DNA from: Candidatus Saccharimonadota bacterium | Lineage (GTDB): Bacteria; Patescibacteriota; Saccharimonadia; Saccharimonadales; Saccharimonadaceae | DNA length: 57,499 nt | NCBI GenBank assembly: GCA_009785095.1 | Contig: WQXA01000002.1 | Location: 1 to 57,499, forward strand | Direction: 5' to 3' | In this document: in pieces, positions 36,921 to 45,098 of the stretch | How positions within the stretch are numbered: the stretch's first letter is position 1 | How the letters are laid out: the number at the start of each line of letters is the position of its first letter | The notes under the pieces: generated by a model | What the model saw: the letters and a program-made list of their open reading frames with translations, nothing else | The model's database searches: none | What the model was told of the DNA's origin: nothing | Translations under genes and position numbers: made by a program

Positions 36921-39857
36921 CTATGGGCGGGGATCTTTCATTGAATCTATCAAAGCTCCCATACTCAACTTGATAGCTCCAAAGCCATCTTGTTCATCTA
37001 GTCTAAGGAAAGTATATTTTTTGCCGTGCGCAGACAGTATTCTCTCCAGTTCTATTTCTGCGACTATGTCTGGCCCGCAGCCCATCGATGACAGGTGTAC
37101 AAATTCGAGTTGATCCGGATATTTGCAGACCGCACTGGCCGCACGGTACAAATGTGTCGGCAAAGCCCACTGATCTCTTACGTTTAGCTGCGGTGGGTCG
37201 GCAAGATGGCTTATAGAATCAGCCGTCAGCACCCCGTAGCCCATGGAGCGAATAATATCTGGCGCCAAGTGATGAACCAGCGGATCAATTTGATAGGGAC
37301 GACAGGCCAGCACTATGGCGCGCTTGCCACTATCTCGTAACGACTGCAAGGCGTCCTCGCCGGCTTGTTTGAGATCAGCCTCAAATCGGTCTTGTTCTTG
37401 CCAGGCATATTCAACAGCGGCACCGATTTCTTTTTTCGACAATCTATACCCTTGACCTTTCAAAGTTTCACGCAGCTCGCGTGCAAACTCTTTTTTATCC
37501 AGCAGCGACATGCTGGGATTTAGAAAAGGTATTTCGGACGTGCGGACTTCATGAATATTATCGGCAATACGGATTGGAGTTCCGGAAACGAGCGGGCAGC
37601 TGTAACTGTCGCGCATGCCAGCAAAAGGTGGTCGTCCCCATCGACACGATGGCATGAAAACAAAATCTACGTCGCTCTTGGCCAGCTCAATAACATGGCT
37701 GTGTGACAACTTTTCCGGGAAACAATCGTTGTCTCCCAATATAGTATGAGCACTTTCCAGTTGCGCCTTTTCATTCGATTCGGACGACAGGACAACCCGA
37801 AATCCCAGCCTGGTGAAAGCTTCGCAAAATAGCGGGAAATTTTTATACATATCCAAGGCGCGTGGTATACCAACAGTTCCGCGCTGATTAGGACCCTTTG
37901 GCTCCATATCTCTATCGAACAACAGTTGATAATTAAGGTTGAATAAATCTGGCAGACTCGGATCAATGCGCTCCCTGATCGAAGCGACGTGATCGATTGA
38001 GATTTCAACACCGCCGAGCTCCGTAGCTGGTAGGAGACTTGATCTGTGATCACTCTCAGTTCCCTTTTCCATGGCCATTACAGCCGCCCCGTAGGCACCC
38101 ATAATTCCTGATAAACCGCCTGATGGACGAATGACCGGCATGCCCAGTTGATTCTCGAACGCCGCCAGCAAGGCATCATTAAGGAACGTGCCGCCCTGGA
38201 CCAATATCGGCCTACCCTCTAGAGCTTCCTGGAACTTCGCGCCCGCGTGCACTTCACGCCTGGCTATGTTCCTGGCCAGTCCACATATTAGCCCAGCCGC
38301 AATATCCTCAGCAGGAACATTCTTCTGTAGAAGCCCACGCATAGCAGATGTAAATAATATTGTGCATCGTTCATTAACGCTGGCTGGATGCTGCGCATTG
38401 AGTGCCATTTCTGATATTTCCTTAACTGATTTACCAAACAACAGTGTCGCGGCATCCTCCAAGAAAGATCCGCTGCCAGACGAACATATTTCGTTTTTGC
38501 GTGTAGTGTAGCCATTCTCGTCGCACATCATCACCTTGACATCTTTGCCGCCAACGTCTACCACGCAACCAACATCTGGGGCCAAGGTTTTGGCGGCCTT
38601 GTGATGAGCCGACATTTCGACTACGTATTCATCGGCCTTGAACGCCCGTACTGCAATATCTTCGCCACCGTAACCAGTCGCCACTGTATAGGTAATATGA
38701 GATGAGTCTGGTATAACCTCATACAGATCCGCAAGTACATTAGCTAGAGCGGTTTTTATATCAGCTTTGTTACTAAAATAGCTATCGTGGACAATTTGGC
38801 CGCGTTTGTTCAGCAGCACAATTTTTATCGTCGTCGATCCGGCGTCAATGCCCAGGAAAAGTTTCGGTGTGAACTCATCAGAGCGCTCGGCCGTTACATC
38901 ACTATTGTGACGCTCCAAGAAAGCTGCTCGATCTTCTGGCCCAGCAAATATCGGCGGTAGCTGATCATATGACCCGCGAATGTTAATACTTTCGGCCAAT
39001 CTGGCTTGCAGTGCCCCAAAAGCTATCGTGGTCGAGCTGCCCAACGCCGCGCCTAGCGCGGGATAATATAAAGCCTCTTCGGTCGGCCGCACGATCTCGG
39101 CACCTGGTGATTGCATGGAAATTATTTCCTCAAATGCTCGACTTAGTTCTGGGGAATAATACAGCGCACCACCAGCCATTTGAACTCTTCGTCCATCAAT
39201 CGGAGTACCTTTAGCTAGCTGCATAGTTTGCCCCGCCACGCCATAGAACGCTGACTTCGCTAGTTGCGGCAATGAATATCCCAGATTAGATGATTCCTGT
39301 ATGGCATTTCTGAGAAACACACCGCAACGATAACCGGTCGGGAGCAACTCGCCATCATCCGGCCACTCTCTGGCAAGCTGATTGAGGCCAGCCACATCTG
39401 TACCCATACGCGAAGCTACCTGTTCTATGATGCTGCCGGTTCCGGCAGCACAGGTCAAATTCATAGTCGGATCGATGCGAACCAGATCACCTTCCTCATC
39501 ATAGGTCACTCTGACGATCTTTGAATCTTCACCGCCCAGTTCAATGTAAGTTGTCACGCCCGGGAAAAAACTATTCCTAAAAAGTGCTTCGGTAGCCTTG
39601 AGCTCCTGGGTGAATGGCACGCCAATTTGTTCCGCTAGCACCTTGGCGCCAGTACCAGTCATAGCCACAGTCACCATTTGATCCGGTGTGACCAGGTTGC
39701 CAGTCACCATACTGGCCAGATCCCTGGACAGCGTAGCGCGATTATCAGCATTGTGGCGGCCGTAATTTTCATGAATGACATTGCCATCGGGCCCCACTAA
39801 TACCTCCTTGGCTGTCGTAGAGCCCAAATCTATTCCCAGTCGCAGGTGGTCTGCCAT
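36921..39857 (-). CDS. Tandem BadF/HgdC-type activase with DUF2229 domain
   Basis: 978 aa from the ATG at 39857 (TGATG overlap with the upstream gene). Two ASKHA ATPase modules: LGIDLGSTTAKEVLV near the N-terminus with ELGGEDSKI, and FLGIDAGSTTIKIVLLN near residue 337 with DVGGKDVKVM. Each is followed by a Cys-containing segment typical of the Fe-S dimer interface (NLTCAAGTG, EICSSGSGSF). From about 660, GIPRALDMYKNFPLFCEAFTRLG starts a DUF2229 domain with conserved cysteines (GDNDCFPEK, MPSCRWG). This is the activase part of 2-hydroxyacyl-CoA-dehydratase-like systems; substrate unknown. Confidence 0.85.
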   Translation of the reverse strand: MADHLRLGIDLGSTTAKEVLVGPDGNVIHENYGRHNADNRATLSRDLASMVTGNLVTPDQMVTVAMTGTGAKVLAEQIGVPFTQELKATEALFRNSFFPGVTTYIELGGEDSKIVRVTYDEEGDLVRIDPTMNLTCAAGTGSIIEQVASRMGTDVAGLNQLAREWPDDGELLPTGYRCGVFLRNAIQESSNLGYSLPQLAKSAFYGVAGQTMQLAKGTPIDGRRVQMAGGALYYSPELSRAFEEIISMQSPGAEIVRPTEEALYYPALGAALGSSTTIAFGALQARLAESINIRGSYDQLPPIFAGPEDRAAFLERHNSDVTAERSDEFTPKLFLGIDAGSTTIKIVLLNKRGQIVHDSYFSNKADIKTALANVLADLYEVIPDSSHITYTVATGYGGEDIAVRAFKADEYVVEMSAHHKAAKTLAPDVGCVVDVGGKDVKVMMCDENGYTTRKNEICSSGSGSFLEDAATLLFGKSVKEISEMALNAQHPASVNERCTILFTSAMRGLLQKNVPAEDIAAGLICGLARNIARREVHAGAKFQEALEGRPILVQGGTFLNDALLAAFENQLGMPVIRPSGGLSGIMGAYGAAVMAMEKGTESDHRSSLLPATELGGVEISIDHVASIRERIDPSLPDLFNLNYQLLFDRDMEPKGPNQRGTVGIPRALDMYKNFPLFCEAFTRLGFRVVLSSESNEKAQLESAHTILGDNDCFPEKLSHSHVIELAKSDVDFVFMPSCRWGRPPFAGMRDSYSCPLVSGTPIRIADNIHEVRTSEIPFLNPSMSLLDKKEFARELRETLKGQGYRLSKKEIGAAVEYAWQEQDRFEADLKQAGEDALQSLRDSGKRAIVLACRPYQIDPLVHHLAPDIIRSMGYGVLTADSISHLADPPQLNVRDQWALPTHLYRAASAVCKYPDQLEFVHLSSMGCGPDIVAEIELERILSAHGKKYTFLRLDEQDGFGAIKLSMGALIDSMKDPRP

Positions 39858-40237
39858 CAATTATTCTCCCCCAGGCCAATCACCCGACTGAGAACATGGG
39901 TACCTTCCAGGTCTTCGATACGCCGTTCGACAAGTTGAATGTTAACATCCGGATAAAGTTCTTTGATGCGAGCGATTGGTGACATAGCTGCCACTTTGCC
40001 AGCCAGGCAGCTATAAGGCTGAATGATGACTATGTGCTTGACGCCGTTTTCGATAGCTTCAACAATTTCTGCTGATAGCAGCGGACCTTCGCCGCCCGAC
40101 CACTCACCTCGAATCATCCTTTTCTGGTACATGTCCATGAATTTGACATGGGGTTCAAAGTGTTTGGATTTTCTCATGGCGCGTCGAACCGGCGCCCGAT
40201 ATCGCTCAATAAGATGAATCGCCAGCTCAGCCATCAC
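39857..40237 (-). CDS. Dehydratase-related fragment gene, middle of the split system
   Basis: 126 aa. KHIVIIQPYSCLAGKVAAMSP and IKELYPDVNIQLVERRIEDL look like the C-terminal CoA-dehydratase-like portion of large activase-related proteins. In many bacteria this is fused to the activase in one protein of about 1400 aa. The stop overlaps the next start (TGATG). Confidence 0.65.
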   Translation of the reverse strand: MMAELAIHLIERYRAPVRRAMRKSKHFEPHVKFMDMYQKRMIRGEWSGGEGPLLSAEIVEAIENGVKHIVIIQPYSCLAGKVAAMSPIARIKELYPDVNIQLVERRIEDLEGTHVLSRVIGLGENN

Positions 40238-40294
40238 ACTATAGCCAAGTGGTGTGCGAAACGCTTTCCGCCTGTGAATGTTACCAGCAATAGA

Positions 40295-41179
40295 TTACAT
40301 AAAGAAATTCAACATATCCGGCAGCTCTACTTCGCGGCCGATGTCTTCGAGTCTTTCAACAATATGATAGTTATAATCTGCCTGATAATTAGCAAATATC
40401 TCCCCTATGACAAGAGTCTTGTCCTTGGGAGTAACCCCCCCCCTGCGCTCTAAACCATCAAAACTGTCAACTATGTATTTGATAGCGGCGACATATTCTC
40501 GCCAGCCCCTAGTGGCAATAATACCTAGACGACCCTGCATTCGACTGAGACGCTCTTTGAGCCCCTCAATACACTCTACAGTGAGCCTATCTGTTGAGCC
40601 TGGTTCGACTTCATATGGCCGCGTGCTGTTGGCGCATTGCTGTAGGGTATCAGCAAGGATAGTAGCCTTGGCTAGCCCAAAAAACATATCTAGGGACGGT
40701 ATCATTCTTGTGGTGCGACGGCTGCCTCCATCATTAAGTGATGGCGGCACCAAATCCATGTCGTTATCGCCTGGCACGAGGGATAACAGCATCAGATCCA
40801 TGTCGACGTTGGCTTCATCCAGACCGTTGCCTATAATGAACGAGTAGTTTGAGGCGCGGCATGGACCGCCAGTCGCCGTAATTAAGGCTACCCTTTCCTT
40901 GCCGTCCAAATTCTTAGAATGATGATCTAATAGGGCACCGGCAACAGCCGTAGCTGGTCCACAAATCTCTATTGGCATGTGATCCAGACCACGCTGAATA
41001 GCTGTGGCACCGATAGCATTTTCCACCTCAACTGCGTTAAAGCCAGCTTGCCTTAGCAGCTCAGTATACAGCGGCATAGTGTACGGATTCATTGGAGGAA
41101 CTAAATACTCAACTCCGTCCCTGGGCTGGGTCGGTTCCCCTAGAAATTTTTTTGATAGTTTAGCTATTATTTCGTACAA
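40295..41179 (-). CDS. HgdB-like subunit with in-frame G9
   Basis: About 294 aa. It has HMPIEICGPATAVAGALL near the N-terminus and the closing GEIFANYQADYNYHIVERLE then LPDMLNFF, the C-terminal pattern of HgdB/BcrB-like dehydratase subunits. The start is unclear: no ATG fits, TTG at 41179 or CTG at 41191 are the options after an in-frame TAG. G9 on the coding strand (40435-40443) covers codons 246-249 (RRGGV) in frame. A TTGACA-17-TATTAT promoter lies about 55 bases upstream. Confidence 0.7.
   Translation of the reverse strand: MYEIIAKLSKKFLGEPTQPRDGVEYLVPPMNPYTMPLYTELLRQAGFNAVEVENAIGATAIQRGLDHMPIEICGPATAVAGALLDHHSKNLDGKERVALITATGGPCRASNYSFIIGNGLDEANVDMDLMLLSLVPGDNDMDLVPPSLNDGGSRRTTRMIPSLDMFFGLAKATILADTLQQCANSTRPYEVEPGSTDRLTVECIEGLKERLSRMQGRLGIIATRGWREYVAAIKYIVDSFDGLERRGGVTPKDKTLVIGEIFANYQADYNYHIVERLEDIGREVELPDMLNFFM
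40435..40443 (-). repeat. G9 homopolymer in HgdB-like gene (in frame)
   Basis: C9 on the plus strand, G9 on the coding strand, read AGG-GGG-GGG-GTT (R-G-G-V). It is the only run of the set with C on the plus strand. Confidence 0.9.
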
Positions 41180-41233
41180 CCTTTCAATCAGACGACACTA
41201 GAGCCAGTCTGTTTCCTCACAAATACCATATCA

Positions 41234-41262
41234 ATAATAAATGTTATCTCAGGGTTTGTCAA
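41234..41262 (-). promoter_or_regulatory. Promoter of the activase/dehydratase-like operon
   Basis: Minus-strand TTGACA (41257-41262) and TATTAT (41234-41239), spacer 17. A leader of about 50 bases follows, holding a GAGGAAA sequence. Confidence 0.65.
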
Positions 41263-41314
41263 TATTTCCGATATCTATGTTTCTTAGGATGCGACAAGTG
41301 GTTCGAGCAGATAA

Positions 41315-41947
41315 TCATCTTGCCGGCGGGTTGTTGCGAATCTTGCCATTGGACGCCGCTTTCGTCTCGTCATAATCAGCGACGAACCAGTCAAAAACTT
41401 GCTTGTAAAGATCCTTCACTAAAGGTGATGCATTTTCAACTTGTTTGCCATGCACTTGGCGCACTTGCTCAAGCAGAATCCCTTGCTCGTAATATGATCG
41501 ACAATAATCAAGCCTGCCCTGAATTAATACTTGCATCTTGTCCACCGACCACACAAACAGAGCCTCATCGTCCGAGCGCGCTTCGTAATCGCGCATGATC
41601 GCGACGAGATCCGGAAAATCAACCTTCATTTCTTTTTCAATTCGCGCCAAAGATTTAGCCTCGCGCCGCTTCTTCTCAGCACGCAGCTCCGGGCTGGCAT
41701 AGGCGTTAATATCACCAGCATAAATCTCGACAATATCGTGCGCCAACGCATATTTCAAAATTTTGCCAAGGTCTAGGTCGAGGTTCAAATCCTCATAAAT
41801 CTGCCAAGCCAAGAAAGCCACGCTAGCGCTGTGATGCAGGTCGCTCTCATCTTCGTCGAGGCCGGGCATGTAAACCGATCGCCGAATTCTCGAAAAGTCG
41901 TTGATTAGTTTTTGCAGATTAAGCAGTTTGGCGGGAGGAGGCGTCAT
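41315..41947 (-). CDS. HD-domain phosphohydrolase (YfbR/HDDC2-like)
   Basis: 210 aa. Metal ligands: H in DLHHSASVAFLAW, HD in KYALAHDIVEIYAGD, and a distal D. This order matches 5'-deoxynucleotidases such as YfbR, which dephosphorylate dNMPs. The ATG follows the recR stop directly, so the two are co-transcribed. Confidence 0.82.
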   Translation of the reverse strand: MTPPPAKLLNLQKLINDFSRIRRSVYMPGLDEDESDLHHSASVAFLAWQIYEDLNLDLDLGKILKYALAHDIVEIYAGDINAYASPELRAEKKRREAKSLARIEKEMKVDFPDLVAIMRDYEARSDDEALFVWSVDKMQVLIQGRLDYCRSYYEQGILLEQVRQVHGKQVENASPLVKDLYKQVFDWFVADYDETKAASNGKIRNNPPAR

Positions 41948-42652
41948 TTATAACTCCTGCCTACCCTTCAACGCATGCGACAAAGTAATCTGATCAGCGT
42001 ATTCGAGGTCGACACCGATCGGCAAGCCGCGCGCCAGGCGGGTGATTTTCAGTGGTTCTCGCGGTGGCGCATTATCGTCATTGCGAGGCGATTTATCGCC
42101 GTGGCAATCCATAGATTGCTTCGCGTTGCTCGCAATGACGGTGAGATCGGCTTCTTCTAGCTGTTTCTGAATGTAGAGCGCGGTCGATTCACCCTCGACG
42201 CTGGCGTTGGTGGCGAGGATGACTTCGCGAACGTCGTCGTCCTTTAACCGCTGAATCAGCTCAGGAATATGTAATTGCTCCGGCCCGACACCGTCAATTG
42301 GCGAAATGGCACCGCCCAACACGTGATAAGTGCCGCGGAATTGACCAGTATTTTCGAGCGCCAAAACGTCAAACGGCTCCTCGACGATGGCGACGAGTTG
42401 GCGGTTGCGCTGCGGATCGTCGTAAAGCGGTGAAATCTCCTGCCCGGAATTGATCAACGCAAAAGTTTTCGGGCATTGTTTGATCCGGCCGTGTAAATTT
42501 TCCAAAGCTGCCGCCAATTTCCGCGCGTCGCCGGCTGATTTTTTCAAAACCGCATAGGCATAGCGCTCGGCCGTGCGGGCGCCGACACCAGGCAACGACC
42601 CGAACGCCTCGATGAGGTCGGTCAATGCCTTCGGGAGTGCAGAATTCTGCAT
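41948..42652 (-). CDS. recR: Recombination protein RecR with an in-frame repeat insertion
   Basis: 234 aa against about 200. The helix-hairpin-helix GSLPGVGARTAERYAYAVL, the zinc region with only one evident Cys (IKQCPKTFALIN), and the Toprim domain (VDGVGPEQLHIPELIQRL, EVILATNASVEGESTALYI) are present. The closing PIGVDLEYADQITLSHAL is typical. The extra residues (VIASNAKQSMDCHGDKSPRN) come from the 65-bp palindrome at 42076-42140. The zinc-finger cysteines normally number four, so this finger looks degenerate. Confidence 0.9.
   Translation of the reverse strand: MQNSALPKALTDLIEAFGSLPGVGARTAERYAYAVLKKSAGDARKLAAALENLHGRIKQCPKTFALINSGQEISPLYDDPQRNRQLVAIVEEPFDVLALENTGQFRGTYHVLGGAISPIDGVGPEQLHIPELIQRLKDDDVREVILATNASVEGESTALYIQKQLEEADLTVIASNAKQSMDCHGDKSPRNDDNAPPREPLKITRLARGLPIGVDLEYADQITLSHALKGRQEL
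42076..42140. repeat. 65-bp palindromic element within recR
   Basis: It begins CGTCATTGCGAG and ends CTCGCAATGACG, same length and ends as the copy in tgt (28336-28400). Read through in frame as VIASNAKQS. Confidence 0.85.
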
Positions 42653-42655
42653 ATT

Positions 42656-42952
42656 TTACATTCCCAACGAGCCCAAATTCCCCATGAGCGGTTTCATTTT
42701 CTCGGCGGCGACTTCTTGGGCTTCTTTCAAACCATCGCGGACGGCGGCCTTGATCCAGCCTTCCAACTCGGCGATATTGCCAAGATCGATCAGCTCCGGA
42801 TCTAGTTTGACATCGACGATTTTTATTTCGCCATTGATCTGAATCACAACAGCGCCGTCGCCGGCCTCAACCTCGACCACTTCCCTGGCGAGTTCTTTTT
42901 GCGCCTTTTTCAGCTTCATCACCAGCGCCATTTGATCTTTCATTCCAGGCAT
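42656..42952 (-). CDS. YbaB/EbfC nucleoid-associated protein
   Basis: 98 aa. The family core is visible: LKKAQKELAREVVEVEAGDG, then VVIQINGEIKIVDVKLDPEL, then an acidic helix. It is a dimeric DNA-binding protein that usually lies beside recR and dnaX, as here (directly before recR, while dnaX is 5 kb away). AGGAGG precedes the ATG. Confidence 0.92.
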   Translation of the reverse strand: MPGMKDQMALVMKLKKAQKELAREVVEVEAGDGAVVIQINGEIKIVDVKLDPELIDLGNIAELEGWIKAAVRDGLKEAQEVAAEKMKPLMGNLGSLGM

Positions 42953-43008
42953 AAATCCTCCTCTTATATTTACCTACACATTGTACCATATGATACAATG
43001 GTCGAGCA

Positions 43009-44478
43009 ATGAAAAGCGACCTCGTGCAACAGATAACTCTGTACAAATATCGCTACGTCGTCAGTTTTGGGGTTTTGGCGCTGATCGCCCTGCTGGTCGT
43101 GGCCTGGCAGTTTTGGGTGTTGCCCGATGGCTTAACGGAATCGGAAATAGCGTCCGCCACCGCGGCGGGACACTTTTCGCCGACGCAGTTTTTGGGTAGC
43201 GTGGTCAATCTGCCTTGGACGATAATGCAGTGGCTGTCTATCAAATTGTTCGGCGCCACAATCTTGGCGTTTCGTTTGCCGGCGGTGATTTTGATGATTT
43301 TGTCGGCCGTTGGTTTGGTGTTGTTCTTGCGCAAATGGGCGCGCCAAAACATCGCCGTTGTTAGTGGTTTTTGGGCTGTTACTTCGATGATGTTTATTGG
43401 GCTCAGCCGATCAGGCACGCCGGCGGCCATGACTACCTTCCTGATCATTATGATCCTGTTGTCGGTGGTCACGATCCTAAAATCTGTCGAGGAATATGGC
43501 CAGGACAAGGCGGAAAACCAAGTGCGCCGTAGCTGGCAGACGCTCCTGGCCAAAATTATTGTTTGCGTGGCGTTGGCGTTATTATGCTATCAGGAAGCCG
43601 GCATTTATTTGGTGGCGTTATTCATCGCGGTCGGGGTGATCCACCCCAAAACGCGCCTAGTTTTTCTTAAAAGTAAACCCTGGAAAATCGCCGTTGGTTT
43701 AGCGGCTGGTTTCGCGGTGTTGGCGCCGCTGATTTTCGGCCTGGTGGCGAATGGTTGGTCGTTGATCAAAGATTGGCTGGCGCTAGACGGCGCGTGGTCG
43801 CTTGGGAATCTCGGCTGGTTGGGATCGGCGCTGGGTGGATTCGAGGCTGGTTTGGTCGGCGGTTTGGTGATTCCCGCGGTGACGTTGGTGGCTTTGGTGG
43901 TGGCTTTCTTGGGACTCATGAAAATCTGCGTCGATCGGCTATCGGCTAGGTCTTATTTGACGCTGGCACTCCTTTTGGTGACGCTAACGCTCGCGGCTTG
44001 GCGGCCGACGTTGGTTTATTTGTTGTTCGTGCCACTGACTTTGCTCGTCACGGTTGGCATCGATACCTTGATCCGCCAATGGTATGATCTGTTCCCGTGC
44101 AACCCTTACGCGCGGATTCTGGCTGTGGTGCCGCTAGCCATTATGATCGCCACGCTGGGATGGACGAGCATCACGCGTTTCGGTCTCAGCCAAAATTATG
44201 ACGAGAGTGTGGTTTATCATTATAATCAGGAATTTATGGCGGCGCGTAATGTGCTGTCCAAGGACAAAGACGCGCGGGTGCTAGTGGTCGCGGCCGATCA
44301 GAAAAGTTTCTACGAGATCCTGGAGCGCGATTTCCCAGGATTAGTCGTTGCCACCAAACCACAAAGCGGCGCAAAAAACATAGTGCTAGGTTCCGCGAAT
44401 GTCAAAAAGTCGGAAATCCCCAGCCACGTCACCACGAGTTCGCGCAGCAAAAACGCCGTGCTTCTCAGAGTTTACTAA
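43009..44478 (+). CDS. GT39-like (PMT/ArnT-type) membrane glycosyltransferase
   Basis: 489 aa, about eleven hydrophobic helices. The first loop after helix 1 (LPDGLTESEIASA...FSPTQFLGSVVNLP) and FGATILAFRLPAVILMIL follow the GT-C PMT pattern, though the usual paired acidic residues are not obvious. A soluble C-terminal domain starts near residue 405. It may attach sugars from a lipid carrier to envelope proteins or lipids. TACAAT lies nine bases before the ATG. Confidence 0.7.
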   Translation: MKSDLVQQITLYKYRYVVSFGVLALIALLVVAWQFWVLPDGLTESEIASATAAGHFSPTQFLGSVVNLPWTIMQWLSIKLFGATILAFRLPAVILMILSAVGLVLFLRKWARQNIAVVSGFWAVTSMMFIGLSRSGTPAAMTTFLIIMILLSVVTILKSVEEYGQDKAENQVRRSWQTLLAKIIVCVALALLCYQEAGIYLVALFIAVGVIHPKTRLVFLKSKPWKIAVGLAAGFAVLAPLIFGLVANGWSLIKDWLALDGAWSLGNLGWLGSALGGFEAGLVGGLVIPAVTLVALVVAFLGLMKICVDRLSARSYLTLALLLVTLTLAAWRPTLVYLLFVPLTLLVTVGIDTLIRQWYDLFPCNPYARILAVVPLAIMIATLGWTSITRFGLSQNYDESVVYHYNQEFMAARNVLSKDKDARVLVVAADQKSFYEILERDFPGLVVATKPQSGAKNIVLGSANVKKSEIPSHVTTSSRSKNAVLLRVY

Positions 44479-44520
44479 ACGCTATATATGGTGTGTCAGA
44501 CGCTACATATAGCGTTTTTT
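44477..44520. terminator. Bidirectional terminator between convergent genes
   Basis: AAACGCTATAT (44477-44487) pairs with ATATAGCGTTT (44507-44517), with T-runs outside on the plus strand and A-runs giving U on the minus. The loop contains ACGCTACATAT, matching the tandem repeat at 6722-6763. Confidence 0.8.
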
Positions 44521-45096
44521 TCGTCGTCGAAAAATCATTATGAAAATTAGAAGGACGCTCACAAAAGCACCCACAGCTCGCCCGAAAATATTAACAAAAT
44601 CAAAATTCTCGGTCGCGGCAATGCCAAAAGTCACTATCAAGAAAAAAACAACCCAGGTGTAAAGGGACTCGCTGCGCGGATCTCGCCAAGTTTTGGTGAT
44701 TGTCGGCACGAAACCGAGAGCGCTAGCCGCAGCAAGCAAAATAACTGAGATCACGGCCAGGTCTCGAGACAACAGCCACAAAACTAACGCGGCCAAGGCG
44801 AGTAGTAAGAATACGATATCAGCCCGCGAAAACTTACTAGATTTCCGATAATTGAAGAATGACAAAATCGTCACAACCAAACAGAAGGTCGTGCTAACTA
44901 GATACCCCCAAGAACCAGCATGCGCGCCATTGAAAAGCAAAATCATACCGCCGGTGCCGAGAACTAGCACTTGGATGAACCAAGTCACCGGATGCGGCTT
45001 GAGTTTGCCTTTGATCGTCGAAATGATTAGCGGAACATAAACCAACGCCGAGAGCACGACCGTGAGCGCGCCAAAAATCTCACGAAAATCGTTCAT
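44503..45096 (-). CDS. PQ-loop-type six-helix membrane protein
   Basis: 197 aa, about six helices. It shows a duplicated motif: LSALVYVPLIISTIKGKLKP and ALGFVPTITKTWRDPRSESL, each with a proline in a membrane helix, as in PQ-loop/SemiSWEET transporters. Substrate unknown; small sugars or amino acids are typical. The ATG lies two bases after the dnaB stop. Confidence 0.65.
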   Translation of the reverse strand: MNDFREIFGALTVVLSALVYVPLIISTIKGKLKPHPVTWFIQVLVLGTGGMILLFNGAHAGSWGYLVSTTFCLVVTILSFFNYRKSSKFSRADIVFLLLALAALVLWLLSRDLAVISVILLAAASALGFVPTITKTWRDPRSESLYTWVVFFLIVTFGIAATENFDFVNIFGRAVGAFVSVLLIFIMIFRRRKKRYM

Positions 45097-45098
45097 GT

